Counted from the stretch's first letter, positions 34,494-43,940 are shown. The stretch is 53,911 bases of DNA from Aminobacter sp. J41 (GCF_000526635.1 NZ_JAGL01000024.1:230-54140); one strand, 5' to 3'. Program-made: numbers and translations. Notes: a model not told the origin generated them from the letters alone.

Positions 34494-34611
34494 TTCGCTT
34501 TCCTAAGAAATGCGGCCGGAAAATAGTACCACCGGCTCGCCGCGTCCACGCACAGCGTGTGGTCAAATTGCCACGGCAGATTTTGCGCGTTTCTAGGCCC
34601 TTAAGCCTGAC

Positions 34612-34637
34612 ATCCATTTGATCTGACGCAAATGGAT
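34612..34637. promoter_or_regulatory. perfect 9-bp dyad with FNR/FixK core between hemA and the NAGGN operon
   Basis: ATCCATTTG and CAAATGGAT flank 8 nt exactly. The core fits the FixK/FNR pattern TTGA-N6-GCAA. hemA genes of several rhizobia are under FNR-type control, which favours hemA as the target. Confidence 0.65.
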
Positions 34638-34649
34638 CCCGAAAATTTC

Positions 34650-34674
34650 GGAACCATCCCCCACTACCCACGTT
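34650..34674 (+). promoter_or_regulatory. EcfG (general stress response) promoter of the NAGGN operon
   Basis: GGAAC (34650-34654), a 16-nt spacer and CGTT (34671-34674), exactly the alphaproteobacterial EcfG/RpoE2 consensus. It lies 87 nt before the first operon gene. NAGGN genes are known members of the stress regulon in Sinorhizobium. Confidence 0.85.
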
Positions 34675-34760
34675 CGCAAGACGGGTCCGCCTGACGACGG
34701 GCCTTTCGAGTCGTGCCCCCCGGCACGTTGATGTTTTGCAACAGGAGATTTCCCGGAACC

Positions 34761-36536
34761 GTGTGTGGGATTTGTGGTGAAGTACGTTTCGATGGCGCGC
34801 AGCCTTCTGCGATAGCCCAGACGAGGATGATGGACGCGCTTGCGCCGCGCGGACCCGATGGATCAGGACTAGCGATTCACGGCAATGTCGCGCTGGGGCA
34901 CCGGCGGCTCAGGATCATCGACTTGTCGGAAAAGGCGCGCCAGCCAATGGTCGACGCAGAACTCGGCCTCGCCATCGCCTTCAACGGCTGCATCTACAAC
35001 TATCCCGAACTGCGGGCAGAGCTCGAGGACAAGGGCTACCGCTTCTTCTCGACCGGCGACACCGAGGTGATCCTCAAGGCGTGGCATGCCTGGGGGAAGG
35101 AGTGTGTGAAGCGCTTCCACGGCATGTTCGCCTTCGTGATCCATGAGCGCGACTCGGGGCGCGTCGTGATGGCGCGCGACCGGTTCGGCATTAAGCCGCT
35201 CTACATCGCCGAAACGCCGCATTCGCTGCGCTTTGCCTCGTCGCTGCCGGCACTGCTGCAGGCGGGCGAGGTTGATACCTCGATCGACCGCCATGCGCTG
35301 CACCACTACATGACCTTTCACGCGGTCGTCCCGCCGCCGCGCACGATCATCAAGGGCGTGCGCAAGCTGCCGCCAGCGACGATCCGCGTCATCGAACCGG
35401 ACGGCACCAGGGAAGACAGCGTCTACTGGGCGCCACCCTACCAGCGCGATCCGCAATATGCGGGGCTCTCGTCGACCGACTGGCGCGACATGGTGCTGGA
35501 TGCGCTGCGCACTTCCGTGAGGCGCCGCATGGTCGCGGATGTGCCCGTTGGCGTGCTGCTGTCGGGCGGCGTCGATTCCAGCCTGATCGTCGGCCTCTTG
35601 GCCGAGGAAGGCCAGCACGGCCTCGCCACCTTCTCCGTCGGCTTCGAGGAAGCCAACGGCGAGAAGGGCGATGAATTCCAGTACTCCGACCTGATCGCGC
35701 AGCGCTACGACACGCGCCACCACAAGATCTTCGTCGGTTCCGACCGGCTCATCGAGGCGCTGCCCGGCGTAATCGGAGCGATGTCCGAGCCGATGGTCTC
35801 CTACGACAATGCCGGTTTCTACCTGCTGTCGCAGGAAGTTTCGAAGCATGTGAAGGTGGTGCAGTCGGGGCAGGGCGCGGACGAGGTCTTCGGCGGCTAC
35901 CACTGGTACCCGCCGCTCGCGAACTCGAATGACGTGGTTGAGGACTACGCCCGCGTCTTCTTCGACCGTTCGCACGCGACGCTGCAGCGGCAGGTGAATG
36001 CCGACTGGCTGCCGGACGCGGATGTGAGCCGTGAGCTTGTCGCCGAACATCTCAACATGCCGGGTGCAGATACGCCGGTCGACGCGGCGCTCAGGCTCGA
36101 CAGCCAGGTGATGCTGGTCGACGACCCGGTCAAGCGAGTCGACAACATGACGATGGCGTGGGGCTTGGAAGCGCGCGTGCCCTTCCTCGACCACGAGCTG
36201 GTCGAGCTCGCTGCAAAAATCCCACCCGAGGAAAAGCTGCACAGCGGCGGCAAGGGCGTCCTGAAGGAAGCCGCGCGGCTCGTCGTGCCGCATGAGGTCA
36301 TCGACCGGCCGAAGGGATACTTCCCCGTACCGCAGCTCAAATATGTCGACGGCCCGTACCTCGAGATGGTGCGCGATGCGCTGGGCTCCCGCGTGGCACG
36401 CGAGCGAGGGCTCTTCCGCGACGACTATCTCGACGAACTTTTCACCAACCCTTCCGACCACATCACGCCGCTGCGCGGCTCGGAGCTTTGGCAGGTCGGA
36501 CTTCTCGAAATGTGGATGCAGAGCCATGGGATCTAG
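34761..36536 (+). CDS. asnO: N-acetylglutaminylglutamine amidotransferase
   Basis: 591 aa, asparagine-synthetase-like. It transfers amide nitrogen from glutamine to make the osmoprotectant N-acetylglutaminylglutamine amide. The N-terminal glutaminase half needs a cysteine right after the initiator Met, which fixes the start at GTG 34761 followed by TGT (MCGICGEV). The synthetase half has SGGVDSS (near 268) and ARVPFLDHELVE. The gene is assigned to the NAGGN operon, rather than to asparagine synthesis, by the two genes that follow. Confidence 0.93.
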   Translation: MCGICGEVRFDGAQPSAIAQTRMMDALAPRGPDGSGLAIHGNVALGHRRLRIIDLSEKARQPMVDAELGLAIAFNGCIYNYPELRAELEDKGYRFFSTGDTEVILKAWHAWGKECVKRFHGMFAFVIHERDSGRVVMARDRFGIKPLYIAETPHSLRFASSLPALLQAGEVDTSIDRHALHHYMTFHAVVPPPRTIIKGVRKLPPATIRVIEPDGTREDSVYWAPPYQRDPQYAGLSSTDWRDMVLDALRTSVRRRMVADVPVGVLLSGGVDSSLIVGLLAEEGQHGLATFSVGFEEANGEKGDEFQYSDLIAQRYDTRHHKIFVGSDRLIEALPGVIGAMSEPMVSYDNAGFYLLSQEVSKHVKVVQSGQGADEVFGGYHWYPPLANSNDVVEDYARVFFDRSHATLQRQVNADWLPDADVSRELVAEHLNMPGADTPVDAALRLDSQVMLVDDPVKRVDNMTMAWGLEARVPFLDHELVELAAKIPPEEKLHSGGKGVLKEAARLVVPHEVIDRPKGYFPVPQLKYVDGPYLEMVRDALGSRVARERGLFRDDYLDELFTNPSDHITPLRGSELWQVGLLEMWMQSHGI

Positions 36537-38298
36537 TCGAATGGCGCGTAGCGAACGGCCGCAGGCGCACCGGCTTCAGCGCTTTCACGCACAGTCGCGC
36601 GGTCCCGCCGGACTGGAGCCGCCGCAGTCAGCGGCTTGTGTCGATTGCGGCTGGGGCCGGCTGATCTTCTCGCACACCTTCGACAACCCGCAGGACGTGG
36701 TTGCCGCACTGCGCGAGGAGGGACCGGAGCGAAGGGACATCGCCTTCTATGTCCGCGACCCGCATGTGCTTCTGGCGGCAGCACCGCAGGAGATTTTCCT
36801 CGACCCGTCGCACACCTACCGGCTGGATCTCGCGACCTATCGCGCCAGCCGCCGCCAGACGCGCGGCTTCTTCATCCGCCGGTTGTCGACCGAAGCCGAT
36901 GCACGCGCGGTGAACCGCATCTATGGCTCGCGCGGCATGGTGCAGGTGCGGCCCGACTTCTTCTGGAGCAACCGTGACAGTCGCGCGCTCACCTATCTCG
37001 TCGCGGAGGATGAAAACACCGGCGAAATCATCGGTACCGTAACCGGTGTCGATCATCCGCGTGCCTTTTCCGATCCCGAGCAGGGCTCGTCGCTCTGGTG
37101 CCTAGCGGTCGACCCGCAAGCAAAACATCCCGGTATTGGCGAGATGCTGGTGCGGCGTCTGGCAGAGCATTTTTCGGCTCGCGGGCGAGCGTACATGGAC
37201 CTTTCGGTCCTGCACGACAACGAGAACGCGATCCGGCTCTACGAAAAGCTCGGCTTTCGCCGGGTTCCGGTGTTCGCGGTCAAGCGCAAGAACCCCATCA
37301 ATGAAAAGCTTTTCTCGCGGCCGCTCGAAAACTACGACCAGCTCAATCCCTACGCGAAGCTGATCGTTGATGAGGCGCACCGCAGGGGCGTGCATGTCGA
37401 GATCACGGATGCAGAGGGCGGCTTCTTCCGCCTGTCGCATGGCGGGCGCTCGGTCCACTGCCGCGAGAGCTTGTCGGAACTGACTTCGGCGGTGGCGATG
37501 TCGATCTGCGACGACAAGGCGGTGACGCGCCGGGTGGTCGAGTCGGCAGGCCTGTCGGTGCCCGAGCAGATGGTCGCGAGCGACGATGACGAGGCGCTGC
37601 AGGCGTTCATCGACAAGCATGGGCGCGTCGTCGTGAAGCCCGCGCGGGGTGAGCAGGGACGCGGCATTGCCGTGGGACTCGAGACGCTGAAAGAGACCAA
37701 GGCGGCAATAGCGGCGGCCAAGGAAGTCTGCGACCGCGTCCTGATTGAGGCCTGCTTCGCAGGAGAGGACCTTCGTCTCGTGGTGATCGACTTCAAGCTG
37801 GTTGCCGCCGCCGTACGCCGGCCGCCGCATATCGTCGGCGATGGCCGCAAGAAGATCCGCACCCTGATCGAGGCGCAGTCACGCCGCCGCGAAGCTGCGA
37901 CCGGGGGCGAGAGCAAGATCCCGATCGATGGCGAGACGGAGCGCTGCCTGGCGCTTTCGGGCTACACGCTCGACAGCGTCCCGGAGAGCGGGAAGGAGAT
38001 CATGGTGCGCAAGACCGCCAACCTTCACACCGGCGGGTCGATCCATGACGTCACCGACATCGTCCATCCGCGGCTGGTGGAGGCGGCGATTGCAGCGGCG
38101 CGGGCCATCGACATCCCGGTCGTCGGCATCGACTTCATGGTGAAAAGTCCTGACCAGCCCGAGTACGTCTTCATCGAGGCGAACGAGCGGCCAGGCCTTG
38201 CCAACCATGAACCGCAGCCGACAGCCGAGCGCTTCCTCGACCTCTTGTTCCCGCTTTCGGGTGCACGGGCAGCGGCGATGGCTTTGGGCCGGGCATAA
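36526..38298 (+). CDS. ngg: N-acetylglutaminylglutamine synthetase
   Basis: About 590 aa, a fusion of an N-terminal GNAT acetyltransferase (about 115-290; LWCLAVDPQAKHPGIGEMLV) with a C-terminal ATP-grasp ligase (about 300-585; GRVVVKPARGEQGRGI, metal-binding FIEANERPGL). It acetylates glutamine and joins the second glutamine to give the dipeptide. The start is uncertain: ATG 36526 overlaps asnO by 11 nt, ATG 36541 lies 4 nt past it. The stop overlaps the next start (TAATG). Confidence 0.93.
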   Translation: MGSSRMARSERPQAHRLQRFHAQSRGPAGLEPPQSAACVDCGWGRLIFSHTFDNPQDVVAALREEGPERRDIAFYVRDPHVLLAAAPQEIFLDPSHTYRLDLATYRASRRQTRGFFIRRLSTEADARAVNRIYGSRGMVQVRPDFFWSNRDSRALTYLVAEDENTGEIIGTVTGVDHPRAFSDPEQGSSLWCLAVDPQAKHPGIGEMLVRRLAEHFSARGRAYMDLSVLHDNENAIRLYEKLGFRRVPVFAVKRKNPINEKLFSRPLENYDQLNPYAKLIVDEAHRRGVHVEITDAEGGFFRLSHGGRSVHCRESLSELTSAVAMSICDDKAVTRRVVESAGLSVPEQMVASDDDEALQAFIDKHGRVVVKPARGEQGRGIAVGLETLKETKAAIAAAKEVCDRVLIEACFAGEDLRLVVIDFKLVAAAVRRPPHIVGDGRKKIRTLIEAQSRRREAATGGESKIPIDGETERCLALSGYTLDSVPESGKEIMVRKTANLHTGGSIHDVTDIVHPRLVEAAIAAARAIDIPVVGIDFMVKSPDQPEYVFIEANERPGLANHEPQPTAERFLDLLFPLSGARAAAMALGRA

Positions 38299-39464
38299 TG
38301 CCGATCGACCAAGCATATCTGGTGGCGCAGCTGAAGGCGCTGCTCGCGATCGACAGCCCGACTGGCTATACGGATCAGGTCGTCCGCTACTGTTATCGCG
38401 AGATCGAGCGGCTGGGGCTGACACCGGAACTGACGCGGCGCGGCGCGATCCGCGCCGTGCGCCAGGGCAGCCGCCGCAAGGGTGCGCGGGCGATCATCGC
38501 CCACCTTGACACGCTCGGCGCACAGGTAAAGCTCGTCAAGGACAATGGCCGGCTGGAACTCGTGCCGATCGGTCACTGGTCAGCGCGGTTTGCCGAAGGC
38601 GCGCGTGTGACGCTTTACAGCGAGCGCGGCAGCTTTCGCGGCTCGGTCCTGCCGCTGAAGGCATCGGGCCACACCTACAACGAGGAAGTCGATACCGCGC
38701 CGGTCGGCTGGCAGCACGTCGAATTGCGCATCGATGCGGTGACGCGCTCGAAGGAGGAGACGCTGGAACTTGGCATCGACGTCGGCGACTTCGTTGCCTT
38801 CGACACCAATGCCGAGTTCCTCGACAACGGCTTCATCTCTTCGCGTCACCTTGACGACAAGGCGGGAGTGGCGATCGCGCTTGCTTGTCTTGAGGCGCTG
38901 GAGCGGGAAGGCGCGAAGACGCCGGTCGACGTCCATTTCCTGTTCACGATCGCGGAGGAAGTCGGCGTCGGTGCCGCGGCCATCGTCACCGAAGACATCG
39001 CGGCTATGGTGACCATCGACAATGGCACGACCGCGCCGGGCCAGAACTCGTCCGAATTCGGCGCGACGATCGCGATGGCGGATCAGTCGGGCCCGTTCGA
39101 CTATCACCTGACGAAGAAGCTGGTCGACCTTTGCCGCGAGAACGATATCCCGTTCCAGAAGGACGTCTTCCGCTACTACCGCTCGGATTCTGCCTCGGCG
39201 ATCGAGGCGGGGCACGATATCCGCACCGCGCTGGTCGCCTTCGGCATCGACGCTTCGCACGGTTACGAGCGCATCCATACCCATGCGCTTGTGTCGGTCG
39301 CGCGCCTTGTCACCGCCTACGCCAGAAGCCCTCTGGAGATCGCGCGCGACGTGAAGGATGTGTCGACCATCGCCGGCTTCCCGCGCCAGCCGCTTGCTGA
39401 GGCCGAGCAGCCGCCGATCGATCTCGACGGCGGCGCGAACTCAAGCCCTAGCGATGGACGATGA
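38298..39464 (+). CDS. M42-type hydrolase of the NAGGN operon
   Basis: 388 aa, a co-catalytic metallopeptidase fold (M42 glutamyl aminopeptidase type) with IIAHLDTLG, SRHLDDKAGVA and IAEEVGVGAA carrying the metal ligands and the catalytic Glu. In this operon family it is thought to process or degrade the osmoprotectant; its exact substrate is not established. Start ATG overlaps the ngg stop. The end overlaps the convergent L,D-transpeptidase gene by 17 nt. Confidence 0.9.
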   Translation: MPIDQAYLVAQLKALLAIDSPTGYTDQVVRYCYREIERLGLTPELTRRGAIRAVRQGSRRKGARAIIAHLDTLGAQVKLVKDNGRLELVPIGHWSARFAEGARVTLYSERGSFRGSVLPLKASGHTYNEEVDTAPVGWQHVELRIDAVTRSKEETLELGIDVGDFVAFDTNAEFLDNGFISSRHLDDKAGVAIALACLEALEREGAKTPVDVHFLFTIAEEVGVGAAAIVTEDIAAMVTIDNGTTAPGQNSSEFGATIAMADQSGPFDYHLTKKLVDLCRENDIPFQKDVFRYYRSDSASAIEAGHDIRTALVAFGIDASHGYERIHTHALVSVARLVTAYARSPLEIARDVKDVSTIAGFPRQPLAEAEQPPIDLDGGANSSPSDGR

Positions 39465-39882
39465 TCTGCGTGTTCTTCAGCCCCTCGCGCTGGGCGAGCT
39501 CGTAGAGGATCTTCGCATGGGCCGGGTTGAGGCGGACGCAGCCGGCCGAGGCTGGACGGCCGAGCCTGCTGATCTGGTTCGTCCCGTGGACGGCGTAGTT
39601 GCCGTTGTAGAAGATCGAATAGGGCATCGGCGCGTTGTTGTAGCGGCTCGAGCGGTGGTTGCGTGACAGCCACTTCGCGGTCCAGCTGCCGGTCGGCGTC
39701 ACCTTGCCGGCGCGCGCGGTCGAGACCTTCCAGCGGTACTTGACCTTGCCGTTGTGGGTGACGGTCATCGTCTGGGTGCTGATGTCGACCTTCGCGACAA
39801 CCGTCGCGGCTTCCGCTTCATGCAAGCCGATCCCCGCCGACAACAGAAGCATCGAAACAAGAGCAAAAAAGCGCATCCGCAT
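39448..39882 (-). CDS. L,D-transpeptidase (YkuD family)
   Basis: 144 aa secreted protein: signal peptide 1-25 (FFALVSMLLLSAGIGLHEAEA), then a minimal YkuD catalytic domain with the His and Cys of HGTNQISRLGRPASAGCVRL. It would form 3-3 or protein-peptidoglycan cross-links in the periplasm. It is shorter than multidomain LDTs and has no LysM or PG-binding domain. Confidence 0.93.
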   Translation of the reverse strand: MRMRFFALVSMLLLSAGIGLHEAEAATVVAKVDISTQTMTVTHNGKVKYRWKVSTARAGKVTPTGSWTAKWLSRNHRSSRYNNAPMPYSIFYNGNYAVHGTNQISRLGRPASAGCVRLNPAHAKILYELAQREGLKNTQIIVHR

Positions 39883-40041
39883 TTCTGTGACCTGCCTCGC
39901 TCAAATGCGTTTGGGCCGGAAGTGTCCCCGAAAAATATTGAGATCTTACAAATACAGGCGCATTTCATGCGGGTTTTTTCATTGGAATACGCATGATCTT
40001 CTGTTTGAGCCCGGCGTATTGTCGCCTACAGGTTGTGGTGG

Positions 40042-40056
40042 TTAATCGTGGTTTAA
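40042..40056 (+). promoter_or_regulatory. perfect CtrA box ahead of the Crp/Fnr gene
   Basis: TTAA-N7-TTAA exactly, 16 nt before the GTG start at 40073 and inside the promoter region (39883-40072). CtrA is the master cell-cycle regulator in this class. Confidence 0.65.
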
Positions 40057-40072
40057 GAATCGCTGAATAACC

Positions 40073-40864
40073 GTGGCTAAAACGGCAGAGATGCGAGGAG
40101 ACTTTCGGCCGATGACTATGCCGCTAGTGCGATCCACCAAGGGCAACAAGCTCCTGGCCTCTGTTCAGCCGCACGCGAGGGAATTTTTCGAGCAATGTGC
40201 CGAGGTGCGCGAGTTGAAGGCGGGCGAAGTCCTCTACGAGGAAGGCGCTCCGGTTACTCATGCCATTTTTCCGCATGAGGGCGTCATTTCGCTGATCTCG
40301 CAGATGGAAAGCGGCCACAGTGTCGAAAAATCGTCAATCGGCCCCGAAGGCTTCGTTGGCTTTTCGCTGATCATGGGCGGTGGCGAGACGCTTGGGCGCT
40401 CGGTGGTGCAGATCGGCGGCACCGCAGCCTGGGTCTCGATGCAGGACCTCGACGTCGCTCTGGAGCGGTTCGTCTGCGTGCGTCAGTTCATGCTTCGCTA
40501 CGCCAAGGCGCACATCGTCCAGCTGATGGAGACGGTTGCCTGCAACAGCCTGCATTCGGCCGAGCAGCGCGTGGTCCGCTGGCTCCTTCATGCGCACGAC
40601 CGGGTTGCGAGCGATCATTTCCACATCACGCAGGAGGCGATCGCCTCGCTGCTGGCATTGAGGCGCGCGACGGTGAATGCGATCTGCATCGACCTGATGG
40701 AAGCAGGCGCGATCTCCTACCATCGCGGCGAGATGAACGTCGTCCGCCGCGACATTCTCGAACAGCGCTCCTGCGAATGCTACCGCCGCATCCGGATCGC
40801 GTCCGAGCGCCCGCTCGGTGGAACGGCGACGACATTCGAGGCGACGGAGGTCGGTTCCTTCTAG
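40073..40864 (+). CDS. Crp/Fnr-family transcriptional regulator
   Basis: Up to 263 aa. N-terminal cyclic-nucleotide-binding-like beta-barrel (about 30-150; [20 protein letters not shown]) and a C-terminal winged HTH (about 185-240; [20 protein letters not shown]). It lacks the four N-terminal cysteines of O2-sensing FNR, so it is closer to the Crp-like group with unknown ligand. The start is uncertain: GTG 40073 or ATG 40112, the latter preceded by GAGGAG at a longish spacing. Convergent with the chemoreceptor gene (4-nt overlap). Confidence 0.9.
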   Translation: MAKTAEMRGDFRPMTMPLVRSTKGNKLLASVQPHAREFFEQCAEVRELKAGEVLYEEGAPVTHAIFPHEGVISLISQMESGHSVEKSSIGPEGFVGFSLIMGGGETLGRSVVQIGGTAAWVSMQDLDVALERFVCVRQFMLRYAKAHIVQLMETVACNSLHSAEQRVVRWLLHAHDRVASDHFHITQEAIASLLALRRATVNAICIDLMEAGAISYHRGEMNVVRRDILEQRSCECYRRIRIASERPLGGTATTFEATEVGSF

Positions 40865-42405
40865 GCCGACTGCGCGAGTTCTTCTGACCAACCGGCGGGG
40901 CGGGGAGCATAGTTGCCCCCCCGGCTTACACCCCCCGCCTCACCGCCGGTGGCTCGGAACCTGGCGACGATGTCGGCCAGGGTCTCCGATTCAAGCGCCA
41001 GCGAGCGGCTCGCGGCGCTATTTTCTTCAATCATCGCGGCGTTCTGCTGCGTCGCGCGGTCGATCTGGTCGATCGTCGCGGACAGTTCGCCGATGCTCGC
41101 CGCCTGGGCACTGGCGAGCTTTGCTATGTTGGAAACAAGTTCTTCGGTCCTGCGCAGTTCGTCGGCAATCCCCGACAGCGCGGTTTCGGTTTCGCCGACA
41201 AGACCTACACCTTCGGACACCTGTTCGTTGCTCGAACGGATCAGCTTGGCGATCTCCTTCGCCGCCTCGGCCGAGCGCTGGGCGAGCGCCCGCACCTCGG
41301 AGGCGACGACGGCAAAGCCGCGGCCGGATTCACCAGCGCGCGCCGCCTCGATCCCGGCATTGAGCGCGAGCAGGTTGGTCTGGAAGGCGATGTCGTCGAT
41401 GACGTCGATGATCTGTGAAACGCGGCTCGACGAGGCGCTGATCTCGCCCATCGCCGCGACGGTTTTGGCTGCGAGCGACGCACCGGCATCCGCCTTCTTC
41501 ATGATACCGGAAACGGTGGCCGCAGCATCGGTGGCGCCCGACGCGGTTTCGCGGATGGCAGAGGCAAGTTCCGAAATGGCCGCGACCGATTCTTCCAGCG
41601 CTGCCGCCTGCCGCTCGCAACGCCGTCCGGCTTCCGAGGAGGCATTGGCAATTTCGGCGGCGCCGCTGCGCACATTGCTGGCGGCAGTGTTGACCGCTGA
41701 AATCACGCTGCGCAGGCTAGCCACTGCTGCGTTGAAGCTGGACGCGAGGTGTCCGGATTTCTCCGAGATCGACGCGTTGACCGAAACCGAGAGGTCGCCC
41801 TGCGCGAGCTGGTCGAGTGCAGCGGCAACGCCGTCCAGCGCAAAGGCAAGTTGCGACTCAGCCTCCTGCCGTTTGGCCTCGAGGTTGTCGAGGTAGACGG
41901 AGGTGGCGATTTCCATGTCGAGGAGTGCGGCCTTCACCAGCGCGCTGACGCGTGCGGGCAGGCTCTCGTCGACTTCTGCATGTGAACGCCGCAGGAACGA
42001 AGGTTGCTGCTTCTGCGAGTTGCTGTCGCTCAGCAGGCCCATCAGCAGTTCTTCAAGGACGATCGCGTAGCCGGCAATGTACCAGCGCGGCTCGAGCCCA
42101 ATCTGCGCGTGAATCGCGCCGATCCTGCGCACGGCGTCGTGATAGTCTTTGGTGAATTCGCCCTTGAGGATCAGTGCCCAATGTCGTGCCTGGTGATCGG
42201 CCGCGACGTTCATGTGCGCTTCGTCGGCGAAGTAGCTCCGGAGTTTCTCGCTGCCCCGAACCTTGCGGTAGAAGCTCTCGAGTGCTGGCCTGATCAGCTT
42301 GTTGACGAGAGGCGCAGTGTCCTGCAGCGCCTGTTTGCCCTGCGCATCAAGGCCGATGAAGTCGAGGCGTTCCTCGAGCTCCCTCACTCGCTCCTGTCCG
42401 ATCAT
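40861..42405 (-). CDS. soluble globin-coupled chemotaxis receptor
   Basis: 514 aa with no membrane segment. Residues 1-160 resemble the protoglobin sensor domain ([10 protein letters not shown] with the proximal His; [15 protein letters not shown]), and the C-terminal half is a methyl-accepting signalling domain whose CheA/CheW tip is [20 protein letters not shown]. This is the HemAT plan for O2 sensing. It has no CheR-docking pentapeptide. ATG 42405 is chosen as the start. A promoter with an internal palindrome lies upstream. Confidence 0.9.
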   Translation of the reverse strand: MIGQERVRELEERLDFIGLDAQGKQALQDTAPLVNKLIRPALESFYRKVRGSEKLRSYFADEAHMNVAADHQARHWALILKGEFTKDYHDAVRRIGAIHAQIGLEPRWYIAGYAIVLEELLMGLLSDSNSQKQQPSFLRRSHAEVDESLPARVSALVKAALLDMEIATSVYLDNLEAKRQEAESQLAFALDGVAAALDQLAQGDLSVSVNASISEKSGHLASSFNAAVASLRSVISAVNTAASNVRSGAAEIANASSEAGRRCERQAAALEESVAAISELASAIRETASGATDAAATVSGIMKKADAGASLAAKTVAAMGEISASSSRVSQIIDVIDDIAFQTNLLALNAGIEAARAGESGRGFAVVASEVRALAQRSAEAAKEIAKLIRSSNEQVSEGVGLVGETETALSGIADELRRTEELVSNIAKLASAQAASIGELSATIDQIDRATQQNAAMIEENSAASRSLALESETLADIVARFRATGGEAGGVSRGGNYAPRPAGWSEELAQSA

Positions 42406-42427
42406 GCTCCAGCCCCCGCTCGGAGTA

Positions 42428-42459
42428 ATGCACGCTACCGTTTGTACGATACCGTGCAT
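42428..42459 (-). repeat. inverted repeat in the chemoreceptor leader
   Basis: ATGCACG and CGTGCAT form a perfect 7-bp stem around 18 nt between the predicted start of transcription and the ATG at 42405. The loop contains the direct pair ACGGTA / ACGGTA (minus strand). It could fold in the mRNA or bind a repressor. Confidence 0.5.
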
Positions 42460-42462
42460 TCG

Positions 42463-42492
42463 TATAGTTAACGTTACGGAAGCTGCCGTCAA
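42463..42492 (-). promoter_or_regulatory. promoter of the chemoreceptor gene with spacer palindrome
   Basis: TTGACG (42487-42492), an 18-nt spacer and ACTATA (42463-42468), minus strand. An 8-bp palindrome TAACGTTA (42469-42476) sits in the spacer next to the -10, a classic operator position. Confidence 0.55.
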
Positions 42493-42939
42493 GACGCCAC
42501 AAATAATTTCCGAAATCTGTCAATGAAATTTACAGAACCCGAAAATCCAAATGACTTCTTGTTACTCGAAGATCGCATCCCAACTAAAGCGACATTTTCT
42601 TCTGTTGTGTGTCGAATTACTCGGCCTCGGTGTAATAAGTGATTGTGGTAATTCGCTAACTGCACTGCGCTTGTCCCAAGCATCCATTTTTGCATAAGTC
42701 AGGAAAGTGCCCATTTGACGCGCGGATGCCGCATTAGTTCGCAGAAATATAATAAAAAATCTTAGTTTGGCGAAACTTCTTCTTCGAAGTTCCTCGCCAA
42801 GGCTGCGGCAGTTGCGCAGAGGAGCGCCGCGCCTGGCCATTGCCAGCATGGACGCAGGGACACGAATCAGGGATGGGGCACTGGCGAGGAAGTGCCAGCG
42901 TCGCCATCTGCCGCCGGCGCCGAAACTGGCCCTCACCTG

Positions 42940-42992
42940 CCTGCCGGCATCCTCTCCCCGTGAACGGGGAGAGGAGCGAAGCGGAGATGCCG
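42940..42992. repeat. CTCTCCCC palindrome within a gene-free stretch
   Basis: CTGCCGGCAT, then CCTCTCCCCGTGAACGGGGAGAGG, then AGCGAAGCGGAGATGCC. It lies in the 592-bp interval 42493-43084, which holds no supportable gene; the part 42493-42780 is markedly AT-richer than the rest of the window. Confidence 0.6.
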
Positions 42993-43084
42993 CAGTTCCC
43001 AAGTACCGAGGCCCGAAGATGGTTTTCGGCCGTCCGTGTTGAAGATGGGGAAGAAGGCGCCAGCTGCGCCGGCGCCATGCCGGT

Positions 43085-43855
43085 TCAGTCTTCCGTTTCC
43101 GGGTGGCTCAGGCCGTCCTGTGCGCTCCGGATCCAGCCGCACAATGTCTGCGCCATGGCCTTCTGCGATGCCTCGTCGGCAATCAGGTCGTTGCGGACTT
43201 CGATCATGACGTTCGGCAGGCCGCGCGTCAGGGCGTGCTCGCGCAGGGTATGGGTAACGCCATCAGCCGGGCCATAGGGCTCGTTGAGCTGGACATTGTA
43301 AGAAGTCGCTTCACCGCGCGCGGCCTTCATCATGCCCTGTGCGATCCGGTCGTCCGTGTCGTGCAGGATGCCGATTTCAACCGCACGCTGTTTGCCATGG
43401 TAGATCGGCGTGAACGAGTGGACTGTCACGATTGTCGGCGTGTCCTTGCGCGCGTCGAGATGGGCGGCAAGGGCGCCCCGGAATGGGAAGTAGAATTCCT
43501 CGGCGCGGCGGTCGCGGTCTTCCTGCGTCAGGTTGGCGTTGCCCGGAACCTGGTAGACCTCGCTGACGGCGGGCATGGCCGACGGCTCGTGCGGCGGCCG
43601 GTTGCAGTCGTAGATGAGGCGCGAAGCGTTCTGGAAGATCAGCGGTGCGTCGAGCAGCCGCGACAGTTCGAGCGCAACGGCCAATGCGCCCGGGTCCCAG
43701 GCGATGTGGCTGGTCAGCGCTTCCTTTGGCAGGCCAAGGTCCGCGAATTCAGGCGGGATATGCTTGGACGCGTGTTCGCAGACGAGCAGGTAAGGCCCGG
43801 AACCGGAGGGATTTCTGGTTTCGACATATTGTCCGGCAGCACGCTTGTCGCTCAT
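43085..43855 (-). CDS. N-formylglutamate amidohydrolase family protein
   Basis: 256 aa of the FGase family (HutG-type fold). VCEHASKHIP and the metal-site region WDPGALAVALELS are present, as is TIVTVHSFTP. In histidine degradation the enzyme releases formate from N-formylglutamate, but no hut genes are adjacent, and relatives act on other N-acyl amino acids, so the substrate is open. It is single on the minus strand behind an inverted repeat (43881-43899). Confidence 0.88.
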   Translation of the reverse strand: MSDKRAAGQYVETRNPSGSGPYLLVCEHASKHIPPEFADLGLPKEALTSHIAWDPGALAVALELSRLLDAPLIFQNASRLIYDCNRPPHEPSAMPAVSEVYQVPGNANLTQEDRDRRAEEFYFPFRGALAAHLDARKDTPTIVTVHSFTPIYHGKQRAVEIGILHDTDDRIAQGMMKAARGEATSYNVQLNEPYGPADGVTHTLREHALTRGLPNVMIEVRNDLIADEASQKAMAQTLCGWIRSAQDGLSHPETED

Positions 43856-43880
43856 TCCAACGCCTCGTAGCTGAACCGCG

Positions 43881-43899
43881 CAACCGGTTCATGCGGTTG
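43881..43899. promoter_or_regulatory. inverted repeat upstream of the FGase-like gene
   Basis: CAACCG and CGGTTG are separated by 7 nt, 26 nt before the start of the minus-strand gene. Candidate operator; the regulator is unknown. Confidence 0.4.
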
Positions 43900-43940
43900 A
43901 ACTAAAAGCATCATTTCAGACGCTAGGTGATAGTCAAGAC

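Noticed and set aside
34761-36536. Assignment as asparagine synthetase AsnB
   Set aside because: The following ngg and M42 genes, with TAATG coupling, and the EcfG promoter identify the NAGGN operon.
42489-42695. A 68-codon minus-strand frame upstream of the chemoreceptor
   Set aside because: It crosses the predicted chemoreceptor promoter, has no good ribosome-binding site and no recognisable composition or domain.
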